Shown piece after piece: positions 12,756-24,640 of a stretch of 64,000 nt of DNA (its first letter is position 1; each line of letters begins with the position of its first letter). A program made the position numbers and the translations under genes. The notes beneath the pieces were generated by a model, which saw only the letters and a program-made list of their open reading frames with translations, had not been told where the DNA came from and made no database searches. Source of the DNA: Hydractinia symbiolongicarpus (lineage: Eukaryota; Cnidaria; Hydrozoa; Anthoathecata; Hydractiniidae). The stretch covers positions 14,135,351 through 14,199,350 of the forward strand of contig NC_079877.1 of assembly GCF_029227915.1 (NCBI RefSeq), in the 5' to 3' direction.

Positions 12756-14119
12756 AATTTAATCAAAATAAAAACACAAGAAATTTTTTCAATTTTTTTT
12801 AAGAGACTAGATAATAAGAGACTTAGTACTATCTAAAATTTAGAAAACTTTGAGGAAAAATAATGTTAGGAAAAATAATGTTATTATAGCTAAGAAGTGT
12901 TGCAAAAGAAAAAAAGATCTACCTAATTAATGACTGCTAACTTTTCAAAAAAATGTGAAAAACGGTGGTGCTATATACATTTGGTACAGTGCCTAGTTAA
13001 ACGAAAACAATAAAATTTTTACCAAAAATTTACTTCAACTCACAAATCTACCAAGGCAATTTTGGCACTAGAAGCCTGGCCAGGTTTATTATATAAAATA
13101 TATTTATTACATGTAGATAAAAGCAAACAATAAAACAAATTCATAGTATGAGAAAATTTGAGTTTAAGTTTCAGGGCCAAATTGGAATAAGCAGGAATGG
13201 TTAATAAATGCAGTTTTCAAAAGTTAGCTAGCTCAGGAAAAATGGAGTAGTGAAAGGCAAGCTTAGGCAGTTAGTTCGCACTAGTTTACACTACGGAAAT
13301 ATTAGTCGTCAATAGACCCACAATGAAACGGCTCACTGGAAATAGAAAGCATTTTTAAAAGACATAGTTGAAAAATAAAAAAGATTGTCTTACCACGTGT
13401 GAAGCAACTTTAGGGTTATAAATTGATTTCTACATTATGAAAAAAATTGAATTCGTTTCCACTTTTCCACTTGAACAAAAGACTTTTGTTGAACAAGTCA
13501 ATTTAATCCTGGTCTGTTTTATCACGTGCTTCATATCATTAAGCAAACACAAGCTCACGCGAAGTGAAAACTTTCTCTGTTAAGTTTACATGTAAAAAAA
13601 CCAAGCACATGTTTACATAAAAATTCGTTATTATACCAGAACAAAAACAAAGACACAATTCAAATTATTATTATTATTAATTATCATTTCTGACGATATA
13701 TTTTTTATCGCACGACATTTATCATTCATTATAATCATATATCACGACTATTAAAAGCTTGTCTGGACTTAATTCGTTGCTAAAAATGGCTAAAAACATA
13801 TAAATCCCTTCCAATCTCTTTCACTCCCTATAAACATATCACGGCTTAGGCAGTAATTAAAATCATGGACCATCTATAGGCAAACGTGAATCTTAATTAT
13901 AATTTAAAAACACAGTACAATGGAGTACTATGTTAGGTTTCAAAAGAGTATGGTGTGCTTATATCAGTAGTGAATGTATCTGTGTGTATATACCATATGC
14001 ATATATAAGCGCATATATAGCATATAGCAACAGTTGAGGCGCATATCGTGAACTAGTTAACAAAATATTTCTTATCGATGTATTTCTCACGGCACAGCCA
14101 AAAAAACATCAGGACAATT
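12756..14119. other. Gene-free stretch
   Basis: A+T-rich DNA with no coding frame, RNA gene or ordered repeat that I can support. A short A/T/ATT-rich tract occurs near 13665-13690 and a TATATGCATATATAAGCGCATATATAGC-type run near 13990-14025. Confidence 0.5.
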
Positions 14120-14765
14120 TTAATCATGATTCTTATCGTCGTCATGGTCTCCTACATGAAGTTTGACGGTACTCTTAATATCATCCATTTCGATCAGCAA
14201 GGGCTCATTGGCTCGACCATTGTCTCGAGTATCGTCATTTTCCACTATTTTGTCTCGATCACCTTCCTTTTGCACCATTTTGTTTTTCATTATAGCTGCA
14301 ATCACGTGACGCTCTTTTTCGCTGATCAGTGACATGCGATTGCTGCCATTCCTTGTTTTGTGATGCCTGCGATGGCGATGCTTGCGTCTGGAATTGCGTC
14401 GCCCTAAGATGCTTTAACTACATTTTTTTTGTATAGACTATGTTTTAACTTGCTTTCCTGCTACACAAGCTGGTTAACGGTCAGTAAATGGCACCAAATA
14501 GGCTGACCAAACTACATTAAAAGTGCGGCGGAGTGCGGACTCAAACCTGAAACCTTATGATTACAAGCTAAATACGCTACCACTACACCATCTCTACATA
14601 AAAGAACAAAATTAAAAATAACAATTTAAAGAGCTTACCGCGCTCCGGATCATCATCAAAGTTTTCAGAATTTACAGTTTTCCAAACGTCACATTTTTTA
14701 ACTTCATTAGAAAGATTAATGCTCGGAACGTTTATTTTCATGATATTTGCATACTTCATGGGAAT
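14120..14765 (-). CDS. C-terminal part of an unrecognised minus-strand gene (two exons)
   Basis: On the minus strand an exon runs from 14765 to 14639 with acceptor ATAG and donor GTAAGC. It reads IPMKYANIMKINVPSINL and continues to FDDDPER. A second exon runs from 14403 to 14120, with acceptor TTAG and the same phase (1), ending in a stop. The join is open. The last exon begins very basic (RRNSRRKHRHRRHH), then LISEKERHVIAAIMKNKM, and ends acidic (GDHDDDKNHD). The upstream exons were not found. No domain is recognised; a cytoplasmic tail of a membrane protein is one possibility. Confidence 0.45.
14530..14603 (-). tRNA. tRNA-like sequence (SINE head or tRNA pseudogene)
   Basis: On the minus strand it carries an A-box-like TGGTGTAGTGGTAG, an anticodon arm around CTTGTAATC, and a B-box-like GGTTTGAGTCC. 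The acceptor stem does not pair well, so it is probably a tRNA-derived SINE or a pseudogene. It lies inside the intron of the minus-strand gene fragment. Confidence 0.45.
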
Positions 14766-14769
14766 CTAT

Positions 14770-16290
14770 AACAAAGAACATTAAAATTAATAAGGGAAAA
14801 ATAAATAAATAATTTGGAATTAACACAACTCCAGTAGTCGGAAACATTCAGATAGAAAATCTCTATTCATTTGATACGGGAATGCTATTAGACTACATGC
14901 CGTATATAAATTTTGCGGAATTAATTTCTGAGAGACCTATTTTTGCGAAATATTGGCTGAGATTAATCCTGCAAAATAAAAGCAGAAATTATATATCTTT
15001 AGTTCTCTACCAGTAATATGATTTGGATTTTGTTGAGCTGGGTAAAGACCCAGTCTCAACTTCTTCATCAGAAGTAGTCCGGAATACAACAAGATTCGGC
15101 TTGTGCGAAATTAAAGCTAGGGTTATATCACTCACTTTCAAGTGAGCGAACGCTTCGTTTTGTCCTACCTACAAATATGAACTTTTGCTTGTGACTTGCA
15201 AGAATATTTTGCGTTCTTTTTTGAATCTTGCTTAGTTTTCTATAAGTTCTTCTTAGTCTAGCAAACAATATTTTGTTTTAATTAAATTTAATCTGCAAAG
15301 AATTTCGAAACCAGTGACAATTGTAGTCCATACTACAGGACACCAATTTATCAACTCCTTTGTACCTCTGATCCATATTTTTTACATAATCTTCCCTTTA
15401 CTTATATATAACTGTGATTTTGATCTAAAAGAAATCAGGTTTTAAATAAATTACTTTTGCTTCATTTTGGTGCGTCACATGGGAGAACTACTTCCAAGGA
15501 AAGCAAAAATTTTTCTCGAATAGTAATCCAGCTTGCTCAATTACTTCAAAGTAAGAGATTTTAGCGCCTGTGAATTGGGACCTGAAATTGTCCACATTAA
15601 TTATTTAAGTATCCAAAAAATACCTAACAAATTTTAAAAGTTTGGATATGTTTAAAATTATTATTCAAAACAGCATTAGGGCTTAAAACAAAAACAAAAC
15701 ATGGAAATATTCTAGAAAAAAAGACAAGTGGATTAATTAAGCTATTTAATGGCATTCTAATAATTTTTGTAATTCCCGTAAAAAGTATTTTGCTTCATTT
15801 ACATGTACACCTGCTTAATCTATCTATAGGTGTTCAAGACGGAGTAAAATACACAATACACAAGTTTTTTTATCAGTCCTATGTGTTAAGGCGTATGCAG
15901 AACGTCAAAAGTCTCTAAACAATCCAAATTATTTTAGTGCAAATGCAAAAGGGACTTATAGCCGTTTTTTGCCAGACTGTTAAATCATCGGCATAAGAAA
16001 TTCGAAAAAATGGCTTAAAAACAATTTTGTTGAAGTTTGGTGCGCTTCCCTTAAATTTAGAGGTGCTCATATTCACAATCCTCTTCTTTAAACCTTGGAA
16101 AACACTAAACTTGAGCTCCGGACCAAAACAACTTAAATCCTGCTGCAGTGAAGTATCTTTCTCGCTGTTACGTTTCAAATATTTTTCTTCATTCATTCTG
16201 GTGTTCCTATTACAAACCAAAAACGGCACTATATGCTTCTAATTAGTTTTAAAGGCTTCGTAAAACAAAGTTGCAATGTGAAGGTTGAAG
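14770..16290. other. Gene-free stretch
   Basis: Nothing is clearly coding. A minus-strand frame at 15915-16229 contains YADDLTVW, but it has no other reverse transcriptase blocks around it. A mixed stretch at 15060-15180 has a local inverted repeat (CACTTTCAAGTG). Confidence 0.45.
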
Positions 16291-16292
16291 AA

Positions 16293-16703
16293 CTACAAAG
16301 CAGATTCTGCAGTATTATTTCTCTCTCCGACTTGACGAAATATTACTTTTCTCCATTCGGCTGTTCTCAGTACGCATGCAATTGGATCTGCCAGTCCATT
16401 AATGGTGTTCATAAAATGAGCCCAAGACAAAACGTACCTTTCAAGAAAGGCTCTATGACGGGAGAATTTGGAGTACATTCCAATAACCGCAATAAGTTTG
16501 AAACTGACAATGAATGAGCTTGTGAAAATCACTGTTGTGTCAAATGCATGTTTATCTGGACTTCGGACATTGGGATTTCTTTCACGTACAAATAAACTGT
16601 TGTTTGTACCAAAATAATATAACAAAGCAAGAGAATTATAAATACCCAAGAAATTATAGCATAAATATCCCAAAACTGTTGCGAGATAATACTTTGTAAT
16701 CAA
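16293..16703 (-). pseudogene. Class A GPCR-like fragment (last transmembrane helices)
   Basis: The frame contains several hydrophobic segments. Near its end, NGLADPIACVLRTAEWRKVI matches the pattern of transmembrane helix 7 plus helix 8 of rhodopsin-family receptors (usual N/DPxxY, here DPIAC). Only the last part of a receptor is present, the frame is interrupted by a stop just upstream (near 16710), and no N-terminal helices are found. A related upstream stretch (stop followed by VTFA) appears again near 18560-18590, suggesting a second, more decayed copy. Ligand unknown. Confidence 0.45.
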
Positions 16704-19540
16704 AGCAAATGTGACTTATTTTCGAGGTTTTAGATTCCATTGCAGTAAACATTATGATGTTTTAAGTCAATATGATTGATGATCAAATTTTCAATCTTGT
16801 ATTAACATATTTCCTCAAACTAAAAAAACAAGAGAATTTATTTTAAAAAAACCCAATAAGAAACAGGTGAGTGGCTGAAAAAGTATTTTAAATTGAGAAA
16901 AAAGATTTGTTTTTTAAAGAACAAGTGATAATAAACAAAATGATAAATAACTAAACGTAACAAGGGCGATTACATTCGTTTTGTTAAATCTATAATCGTA
17001 AAGATAATATTTCTGTAGATGGCCAAGTTTGCATTTGTTCTTGAAGTCAACAAAGAGAATTATCTTGCCTAAATTACGAAGATTAAGGGCTACATAAGCA
17101 TTATTGTTGTAGATGTGTAGGTGACCTGCGCAGCACCAATTTAAAACTACTCTAAAAAGTAAAACCTTTTAACCCGTTTTGACAATTCTAATTGTCATCA
17201 TCGGGTATATGGTTTTAAAGTTTTGATAAGTATATTCTAAAAGTCCAAAATTCATACTAAGACATAGTAAACATATAGTGAAGGCTTTTTAACCAATAAA
17301 GCTTAATTTTTGCCTTGACTCTTTCTTTCTTTGCCTTTGTGAGATGCAGTAAAAATAAAAGGAGAAAAAAAATTCGTTTGAGTGGTCGAGATGTCGTCCA
17401 CTCGTTCATGACAACTGGAATGTTAAAGATTTCAAGATAAATGTGCAAGTTTTTAATTACGCACCTGAAGCAGGTGAACGTTGAAACAAAGGACTGTACA
17501 GTGTCCTGATCAGTTTGTAAGAATTTGCAGGTCGTTTTTAGAGCTAGAAAGACTTATCGACTTCAGATGGTTAAATAGAATCATGTGCTGGAAAACTATG
17601 CGTCAAGTAATCTCGATAAGCCTGTTTAATGCTTTTCAATTGCTAGATGATACTTTAGGGCCTCCTAAGAAAATATACGACAGTTCTGAATATTAAATGT
17701 GGTGTTCCACAAGCGTTCAGAAAGCTGTCTTAACGACGCACCCTCCGAAGCGAGCATGTCAGAGTTTACTCGAATGCTGTCCAGGAGAATAAAGATTTCT
17801 CAAGACCAAAACACTCATACTTTACAATTGTCGCTGACGACCTAATGCTGTTACCTCCTGCTTCCCAAATCAAATTCTGCTCCTCAGTTATTCTGCTGAG
17901 AAACTGACGGCTTTGCCCTGTTTTAGCCTTTTTATAGCAAGACTTTTGTCCTTGGAAGACGAGTCAAGCTCCATAATTGTCGGTGCTACCATCCACACAC
18001 GTGACCCTTGCGAAACATACGCGACCAAAGAAGCACTTGTAGGAGAGCTCGTTATTCGGCTATTTGGTTTTTCGTTGAGCGTCGAAATGTTATATTTTGC
18101 CTAACAACCAGGCACCATGGCAACTAATCGAACAAAGTGTTGACTTGTTTTTGATTTACTGTCACATACTACGATATATTTGTCAAATAACTTCAGAAAA
18201 GGCGGCCCTTTGAGATATAGTTTATTTCTGTAGTAACCACCTTAACGCAGATTCAAGGAAAACAGAAAAATGTTTGAAAACGGAGTATTTCGAATTACTT
18301 AGTATTCCATCAAAGCGGACGCTACTGTTCCTAGAAAGAGAGACAAATTTTGAGCCTACAAACAAGACTTGTAAAGAATAAAAACAAGCTGAAAATAAAA
18401 AGATGTTATCAAAAATAAAAGCTATAGCTTCTGAAATGAAAATTAAAAAATTATTAAAGCAAAGACAATGCAATAAATAATTAATTTTAATTAAAAAAAT
18501 AAAAAAAACCCATATAATATCGTACAGTGACAGCGAATCCACCAGCACTCATCACAATCATTGCAAATGTAACTTATTTTCGAAGGGTTGATTACATTAC
18601 AATAAATCTTGTAGTGTTTCGAATTAATCTGTTTTCTGACAAAATTATCAATGTTATATTGAAGCATTCTTATAAAATACTTTCTTTCGATTTTGGTTGC
18701 TTATTTAAAGGAAGATAATTTGTAGAATAATTGCTGGGTGATTGCTGATGAAATTATTTATTTAATTAAAAATATTTGCAAACTCTTTCTTTCCTTAAAG
18801 GAGATATAGTTACACTGATATCAGAATATGTTCAAACACAGTGGAAGCTATTTGATAAATGGACAATTCATAATTATTAAACCAGCCAGCAGGAAGTTCT
18901 ACGGGGTATTACTAATTTATACCAAATCCTCCATTGGTGAGCATTTGCTTTAGTTCTCCAATTATTTAGAAAAGTGATTATTATTATTAATAATTATTAT
19001 TATTAATAATTGATTTTTTCAACTGCCACACCAAAAGACAAAAGGAAATTATGAAAGTAGAAAAATGAGTTCAAGTTTGTAAACACCCCCTTTTGAAAAC
19101 TAGATGAAACGTAAAAAATTAATAAAAACAACTATTTTTGATTTACTTCGTTTTTAAAAAGAAATTTAGCCTGTTGAAACCTAGCTTCATAAAATGTCAG
19201 ATCACAAAAGAAATAACAAGCGACCGTTGTAGCTTGGTCACATTGGCAAAACCTACTGAACATAAAATAATAATTCAAAATGATTTTATTTGAGAAAATA
19301 ATAGGTTTTTGTACCGTTTGTACCGTTTAACAGGGTAGCTCTGTTATCAACACTAAAAAAATAATAATTTACGTACCACTACACTACACTGGTACCCTTC
19401 CGTGTTTTACTAGTCTCGATAGAAAAAAGGGTGACAAAAAAGAACCCCATTTTAAAACGATCAAGGCCTACAAAGAGAATATGGTACGAACCAGATAGCA
19501 AATATATCGCGGGTAAATATAGGATTCAACTTAATAATCA
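16704..19540. other. Mostly gene-free stretch
   Basis: Contains short unsupported open frames. Positions 18530-18600 (minus) resemble the sequence just upstream of the GPCR-like fragment. A short hairpin GACAATTCTAATTGTC lies at 17180-17200, flanked by loosely inverted AACCCG/CGGGTATATGG. An ATT/AAT-rich patch lies at 18980-19015. Confidence 0.45.
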
Positions 19541-19549
19541 TTTTAAACA

Positions 19550-20580
19550 TCATAATAATATTTTGCACATGAATATTTCTTTCAAATTGCACAGTTCTTC
19601 ATGAGAAAAGTCTTCTTCACATTGTAATATAAGCCTCGTTGCTCTTTTATGAATATGGAATATTCTATTATGAGGCTTACGAAGACAGAACATCCAAATG
19701 AGAGGACAATAGTTGAACTGGGATTTGACAAATGCATTTACCAAGCTTTATAGTTTTCACTGTCATTTACTTTGACTGATATGACGCTCTTTAGAAGACT
19801 GGAACCTAAATCGATAGAATGAGAAAGGTTGTTTTGAAATCCTAGTAAAATAAAATGAGACTTGAAACTTGTCTTGAAACCACGCTGGTACAACCTTTAC
19901 TTCATCCACCAATTTACGCTATACACAGGCAAGGTTGTCAGGGCAGTACATGGAGTTATCATTAGCAAAATTGCACATATCTAAGTCAATAAATTTGAAA
20001 AGATCATTAATAAAGATATTGAATAGCAAAGGACCGAGTATTGATCCGTGTGGTATGCCAACTAAAATATTTAAAGCGTTTCCAAGAAATGACTTAACTT
20101 TAACACTTTGTTTGCTGTCAGATAGATAGCTAAAAAAAGCATCAGGGCTGATTTCCTGAGACCATAACATTTAGTTTTAGCTGATAAAAGGTGGTGATTT
20201 ATTGAATTGTTGCTTAAATTCATTACAATTACCCCAACAATTTCACCCTTGTGCAGACAACTTTGTCAACTTTTAACCATTTGCAAGAGTGCGTGTTGAG
20301 TGTTAAAGATTTTTCGAAAGCCACAAAAGAAGGGAGATAATTTAGGCTCAATGCATTTAGATAGTTACCTGAACAAAGTTTTTTTAAATAACTTAGGAAA
20401 TATAGGTAGCACACTTATTGGTCGATAATTACCAGTTCTGGTCAGATCTTTTTTCTTAAAGATCGGCGAAACTTCTGCTATTTTTGAAATTGATGAAAAA
20501 TCATAGAAAAGAATAGAAGCATTTATTAATGGTAAAATATTTTCGCTAAATATATCAATAATTTTATTACTCTGATAGGA
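19550..20580 (-). mobile_element. LINE reverse transcriptase relic
   Basis: On the minus strand the order of blocks is that of a jockey/CR1-type LINE. SPIFKKKDLTRTGNYRPISV is near 20480-20420, VGIPHGSILGPLLFNIFIND near 20060-20010, then the active-site block reading FANDNSMY near 19970, where FADD is expected, and a C-terminal block SQFNYCPLIWMF near 19720. Several stops and frame changes separate the blocks. The second catalytic Asp is replaced by Asn, so it is inactive. Confidence 0.85.
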
Positions 20581-20982
20581 ACATTAGCAGTTGGCTTAGG
20601 ATACTTTACGTTTAATTTTGATATTTAGTTTTTAAGAAATAGAGCGTCACAAAGTTTGAGTTATCAGTATTAGCAACAGCGATAACAGGATGTTTTTATA
20701 TGACTAGCACGCGCAGAACCTTCGTGTTCTATGATTTTCTTTATGAACATGTTTATTACTCCTTGAAAAAAAAAACTGGATTTTGATCAAATGTTTTTTA
20801 GATGATGCCATTTTTCCATTTTTTAAAATACAGCACAAATTGCTTTTCGTAAAATTCTATGCTTTCTAAAATCGTAATGCTTGAATATAATTTTCATGGA
20901 ACTTATACAAGGATTAGTAATATTCGGATTGGGTATGAGCAAATAAAAAATTTTATTAAAAACTTGCATTTTGAACACAAAA

Positions 20983-21336
20983 TACATTATTAGCAGTTAA
21001 AATATAATACATGGAAATAAATATTAGTACTTAAATTTAAAACAATACAGAAAAAAATATTAGTAGCTAAAATAAAGTACAATGTAAATAAATATAAGTA
21101 GTTAAAATATAATACATGGAAAAAAATATTAGTACTTAAATATAATACAATATGGAAATAAATATTAGTAGCTAAAATATAATACATGGATATAAATATT
21201 AGTACTTAAATTTAATACAATACGGAAATACATATTAGTAGCTAAAATAAAGTACAATGTAAATAAATATATATTAGTAATTAAATATAATACAATATGG
21301 AAATAAATATTAGTAGCTAAAATATAGTACAATATG
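20983..21336. repeat. A+T-rich tandem repeat, about 33-bp unit
   Basis: About ten diverged copies of a unit like TATTAGTAGCTAAAATATAA followed by TACATGGAAATAAA. Alternate units differ (AGTACTTAAATTTAA versus AGTAGCTAAAATAAAG), giving a higher-order period of two or three units. It lies just upstream of the exon at 21517. Confidence 0.8.
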
Positions 21337-21516
21337 ATTGTCCTAACAAATTATATTCTAACATTTAAGTGCACTGAAATTAAGTGTATTTGTAAGAAGT
21401 GTATGCCAGTTTCAGAGTTCACAAAATACCTTTGACATTTAAAATATAACAACCTTTAAAAATATATATAAAAAATCATACCTAAAAAAACATCATAATA
21501 AAACATCAATGTTCAG

Positions 21517-22083
21517 GTGATTTTAAAAGTCGTATCCTATCCAAAAAAGCTTCATGTCTACCACCTTGATTCATACCCATTATGGCAGTTGACAAAAGTG
21601 TATGAGACTCTTTACCCAAATGTTATTGATTATTTTGAAATATCGAAGTCTGGCTGGAAAACAAGCGAGATATTTATAGGCAATGAAGTTCTTGGTTCAT
21701 ACAATTCGCGAAGTGTTAATTCTAGTTTTGTGGTTGCATACTGGGGTAATGAACATGGAACGATTCAGCCATCTAGTGAGATGTACCATTTTCCACACCC
21801 AGGAAGAATCATGTTTTTTCTAAAACATGGATTAATTGTAAAAGGAAAGCGCTACGAGCATTTATTTGCATACGTTGATTGGTTTTATCACACTCCTGAT
21901 GTAACAAAGTTTTTTTATGGGAAACCGCTCGAAGTTTGGTGCAAAAACCTGTATCAGAACAGCGGACCTGCAAATTTTATTCCAGTGCAGTGCATTAGAT
22001 CAAAGTTCGTTCAAATACAAACAAGGCTACATGGAAAAGACGTTTATGTTGTTTCGTGTAGAAGTAGAGCTATTGGGATTTAA
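21517..22083 (+). CDS. Terminal exon of an unrecognised conserved protein, probably transposon-associated
   Basis: An AG acceptor (TGTTCAG) precedes a 188-codon open frame ending in TAA; it has no good ATG near its start, so it is the last exon of something. Composition is normal for coding DNA. Motifs include LGSYNSRSVNSSFVVAYWG, HFPHPGRIMFFLKHG, HLFAYVDWFYHTPD, KPLEVWCKNLY and FIPVQCIRSKFV. I associate this pattern (FFLKH, HLFAxVxWF, VEVW, FIPVQ) with a domain found many times in cnidarian genomes near transposon genes, but I cannot name it. No upstream exon was found. Confidence 0.5.
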   Translation: MILKVVSYPKKLHVYHLDSYPLWQLTKVYETLYPNVIDYFEISKSGWKTSEIFIGNEVLGSYNSRSVNSSFVVAYWGNEHGTIQPSSEMYHFPHPGRIMFFLKHGLIVKGKRYEHLFAYVDWFYHTPDVTKFFYGKPLEVWCKNLYQNSGPANFIPVQCIRSKFVQIQTRLHGKDVYVVSCRSRAIGI

Positions 22084-22740
22084 TAATATACCCATTTTTT
22101 ATAAAATCATTTTACTTAAAAAAAGCCTTCAAAAGTTCTTAACTTTTTCAATTTAATGCTTCAAACTGTTCTTTAATTGTTCTTTTTTTTTCTCTTATTT
22201 TGGACCTCTGAAGCCATATGTTTTTTATTATATTTTTCACATAGTTATTATCTTAATTTTTTTCTTTAAAGGGTTGCCAAGATTTAGAATGACACAAATT
22301 TCTAACTTCCCCTGCTTTTAATGTCTAGTTGATGGTCCAGCCTACATGAATAATATAACTAATTTTCTTTTGTATGCACGTTATATATGATTAAACCTTG
22401 CAAATACAAAACAAATATGAAAAACAGTGTTATAATTTTCATATAAGGAGAATTATTTCGATTCTCTTTTATAATTTTCTTAATTTTTTCAATATTTTAT
22501 AAGTTAGCAGTTAAAAGTACTCATAATTTTTGCCTTATGTTTCTTAAAATCGTGTATCTTATGAAACAAAAGCGTAAATCTCTTAAGCTTGTTTCTTAAA
22601 CTTAAGCAGACTTTCACACAACATATCTTTTATAATAATATGAAAAGTATGACGGCAAAGTGAATGTTTTCGTTTTTCTTTGAAGTCGGCGGAAAATGCA
22701 TGTCAACAGCTTAATTCAAATTAATGCAGTAATTGCGATG
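22084..22740. other. Gene-free stretch
   Basis: A+T-rich DNA with no open frame or repeat that I can support; likely the 3' flank of the preceding exon. Confidence 0.45.
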
Positions 22741-22744
22741 CAGT

Positions 22745-22900
22745 TTAAATTTTTAAACCTTTGTATTTCCTAAACGTCTGTCAAAAGCGCGTGATCATAT
22801 ACATTTTCTTTATCAGCGTTTCAAGCTCTGCAAACGTCATCAACATTCAAGTTATGGTTTTATTTTCCATTTTACTCCTGCGGAAGTGGATTTTTCCACT
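22745..22900 (-). repeat. Second copy of the left-edge dispersed repeat
   Basis: Matches 240-460 in the same orientation (TGATCATATACATTTTCTT, then AGCGTTTCAAG, TTTTCCATT, GGAAGTGGATTTTTCCACTAGT). Read on the minus strand it begins with the CTAGT end that is shared by the CTAGT/CCCGTGG repeat family. Confidence 0.55.
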
Positions 22901-23289
22901 AGTTTTCAATAACAAAACTAGTTTTCAATAACAAAATTAAAAAAAAAGAAATGCAAAAACATGAAATTTTCAACTTTTATGTAATATTTACATAAAAATG
23001 TAATATTTTATTGCGGACCGTTAACCTAAAGTATTTTTTTTTCTATAACACAGAAAACATTGTCTTATCATGTTTTCCGAATAACGAAAACATAATATAT
23101 TTTTTTTTGCATTGTAAAAGCTTAAAACTTAATGTTTTTTAAAATCAATAAGCATTAATTTCAAAAACATCATGTTTTCGTTTTTCTGAATATTGATTGT
23201 ACAAAGTTATCTGTTTACGAAAATTGGAAAACACTGAATTTCATGCAGTGCAGATTCATACGACTAAAGCAGTAACACTTGAGTAATGG

Positions 23290-23640
23290 TTGAATTTACT
23301 TATTGCTGAAACAAGAGCTAAAAAAGCTGGTACGACTAATAAAGAAGCAGAAAAATGGCCACTGAAACAACAACTGTATCATATATATCTACCAGCCCCG
23401 AAGTATATTCCGAAACCTATTTATGCATATTCGATTTATGCTACAACTAATCATATACATCAAACTGATATTTTATACTTACCACATGATAAATACAAAA
23501 GAAAACATGTAAGTATGCTCTTTGTGTTGTAGATATGGCTACTAGGTACAATCAGCATATCAATTAACTAGTACAAGTTCCTAAGAAACTGCAAAAGTAT
23601 TTGAGTGGCTATATGATAATACTGAATTACAATTTCTCAA
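23290..23640 (+). pseudogene. Broken DDE-integrase fragment (Polinton/retroelement type)
   Basis: One frame reads LPAPKYIPKPIYAYSIYATT, then HQTDILYLPHDKYKRKH. After a frame change it reads YALCVVDMATRY. The order (Q-x-D-x2-YLPHD, then VVDMATRY) is that of the first part of a retroviral-type integrase core, as in Polinton-like elements and some other integrases. At least one frameshift and an in-frame stop follow, and the rest of the core is missing. Confidence 0.5.
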
Positions 23641-24640
23641 AACATAGATTTGTGATGCTGGTAAAGGGTGTTATGGTGATGATACTAAATTAATAAACAA
23701 GTATATATTTATATAGTATATATTTTCCTTAAGTGTATTTAGACGTATATAAAAAATTCAATGACATCACAACAGTGAACCATGTCTTATTAAAAATGAG
23801 ATGGAACAGGTATCGCAAAAACTTTCAACACATGATGACATCATATGAACCCGACATATGAAAAATTATATAGATTACATCATATGGAAAAGTAGTATAA
23901 ACTCGGGAGAGTTTTAAAAGTTTGGTCACGCCCCAAGTATTATACTGCTCCAATTGGTAGAAAATTTAATAAAAAATTTTGTTAATATTCTTAGGTTCTT
24001 AACCTATTGATCTTGCCAGAATATTACCCAATATATGTCTTTTTATTTCATTCACTAATTTCATTTGTTAGCTAGTTATAAACTGCACAACAGAGAAGCT
24101 CAATTGCACAAATTTTGATCTTTATTTAGGTGAAACCAGTATTAGACAGACAAAAAAAAGTTCTAGGACCAAGGTGATTAAAAGGGTAGAGCATTTGCAT
24201 GTTATTAAAAAAGCGAGTGAATTACGTTTTTCATGTATATTAATTCCTTTTAATTATTTTTCCCTTTACGGATCTTACACGTGTCCATGACACTGTCAAA
24301 GTTTTGTAGTTTACATGTTAGTGGCACTGAGTACGATAAATTTTTAACCTGATATATATTATAAATCTTTATAAAATTTTAAATACACAGGAAAGAAATG
24401 TTTATTTGTTACTACGATACGAAAACATAGGAACTCAAGGAGTTTTCAATAAATGTATTCTCTTGTGATTTTGAATTCTTAAACTTTCAATGCACCTTAT
24501 TCATAAGATTTGTTATTTTATAAAATCTATATACATACAGAATGTAGTAACGTAAAAACACATTTGATTCGTGTGAAGTCATCGTTATCTTCAGTTTCTT
24601 TGAAAGCAATTGGTTGAAAGTGACGCAAAACGCTAACAAA
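23641..24640. other. Gene-free stretch upstream of gene B
   Basis: No coding frame is supported. Some similarity to the sequence upstream of gene A is expected from the block duplication, but I could not fix a clear promoter motif. Confidence 0.45.

Noticed and set aside
14078-14332. Plus-strand hydrophobic open frame
   Set aside because: It is the opposite strand of the spliced minus-strand exon, which has better splice and coding support.
15915-16229. YADDLTVW in a minus-strand frame, possible reverse transcriptase
   Set aside because: No other reverse transcriptase block is present before or after it; probably chance.
20983-21336. Possible CRISPR-like array
   Set aside because: The repeats are direct tandem copies without unique spacers of even length, in animal DNA.
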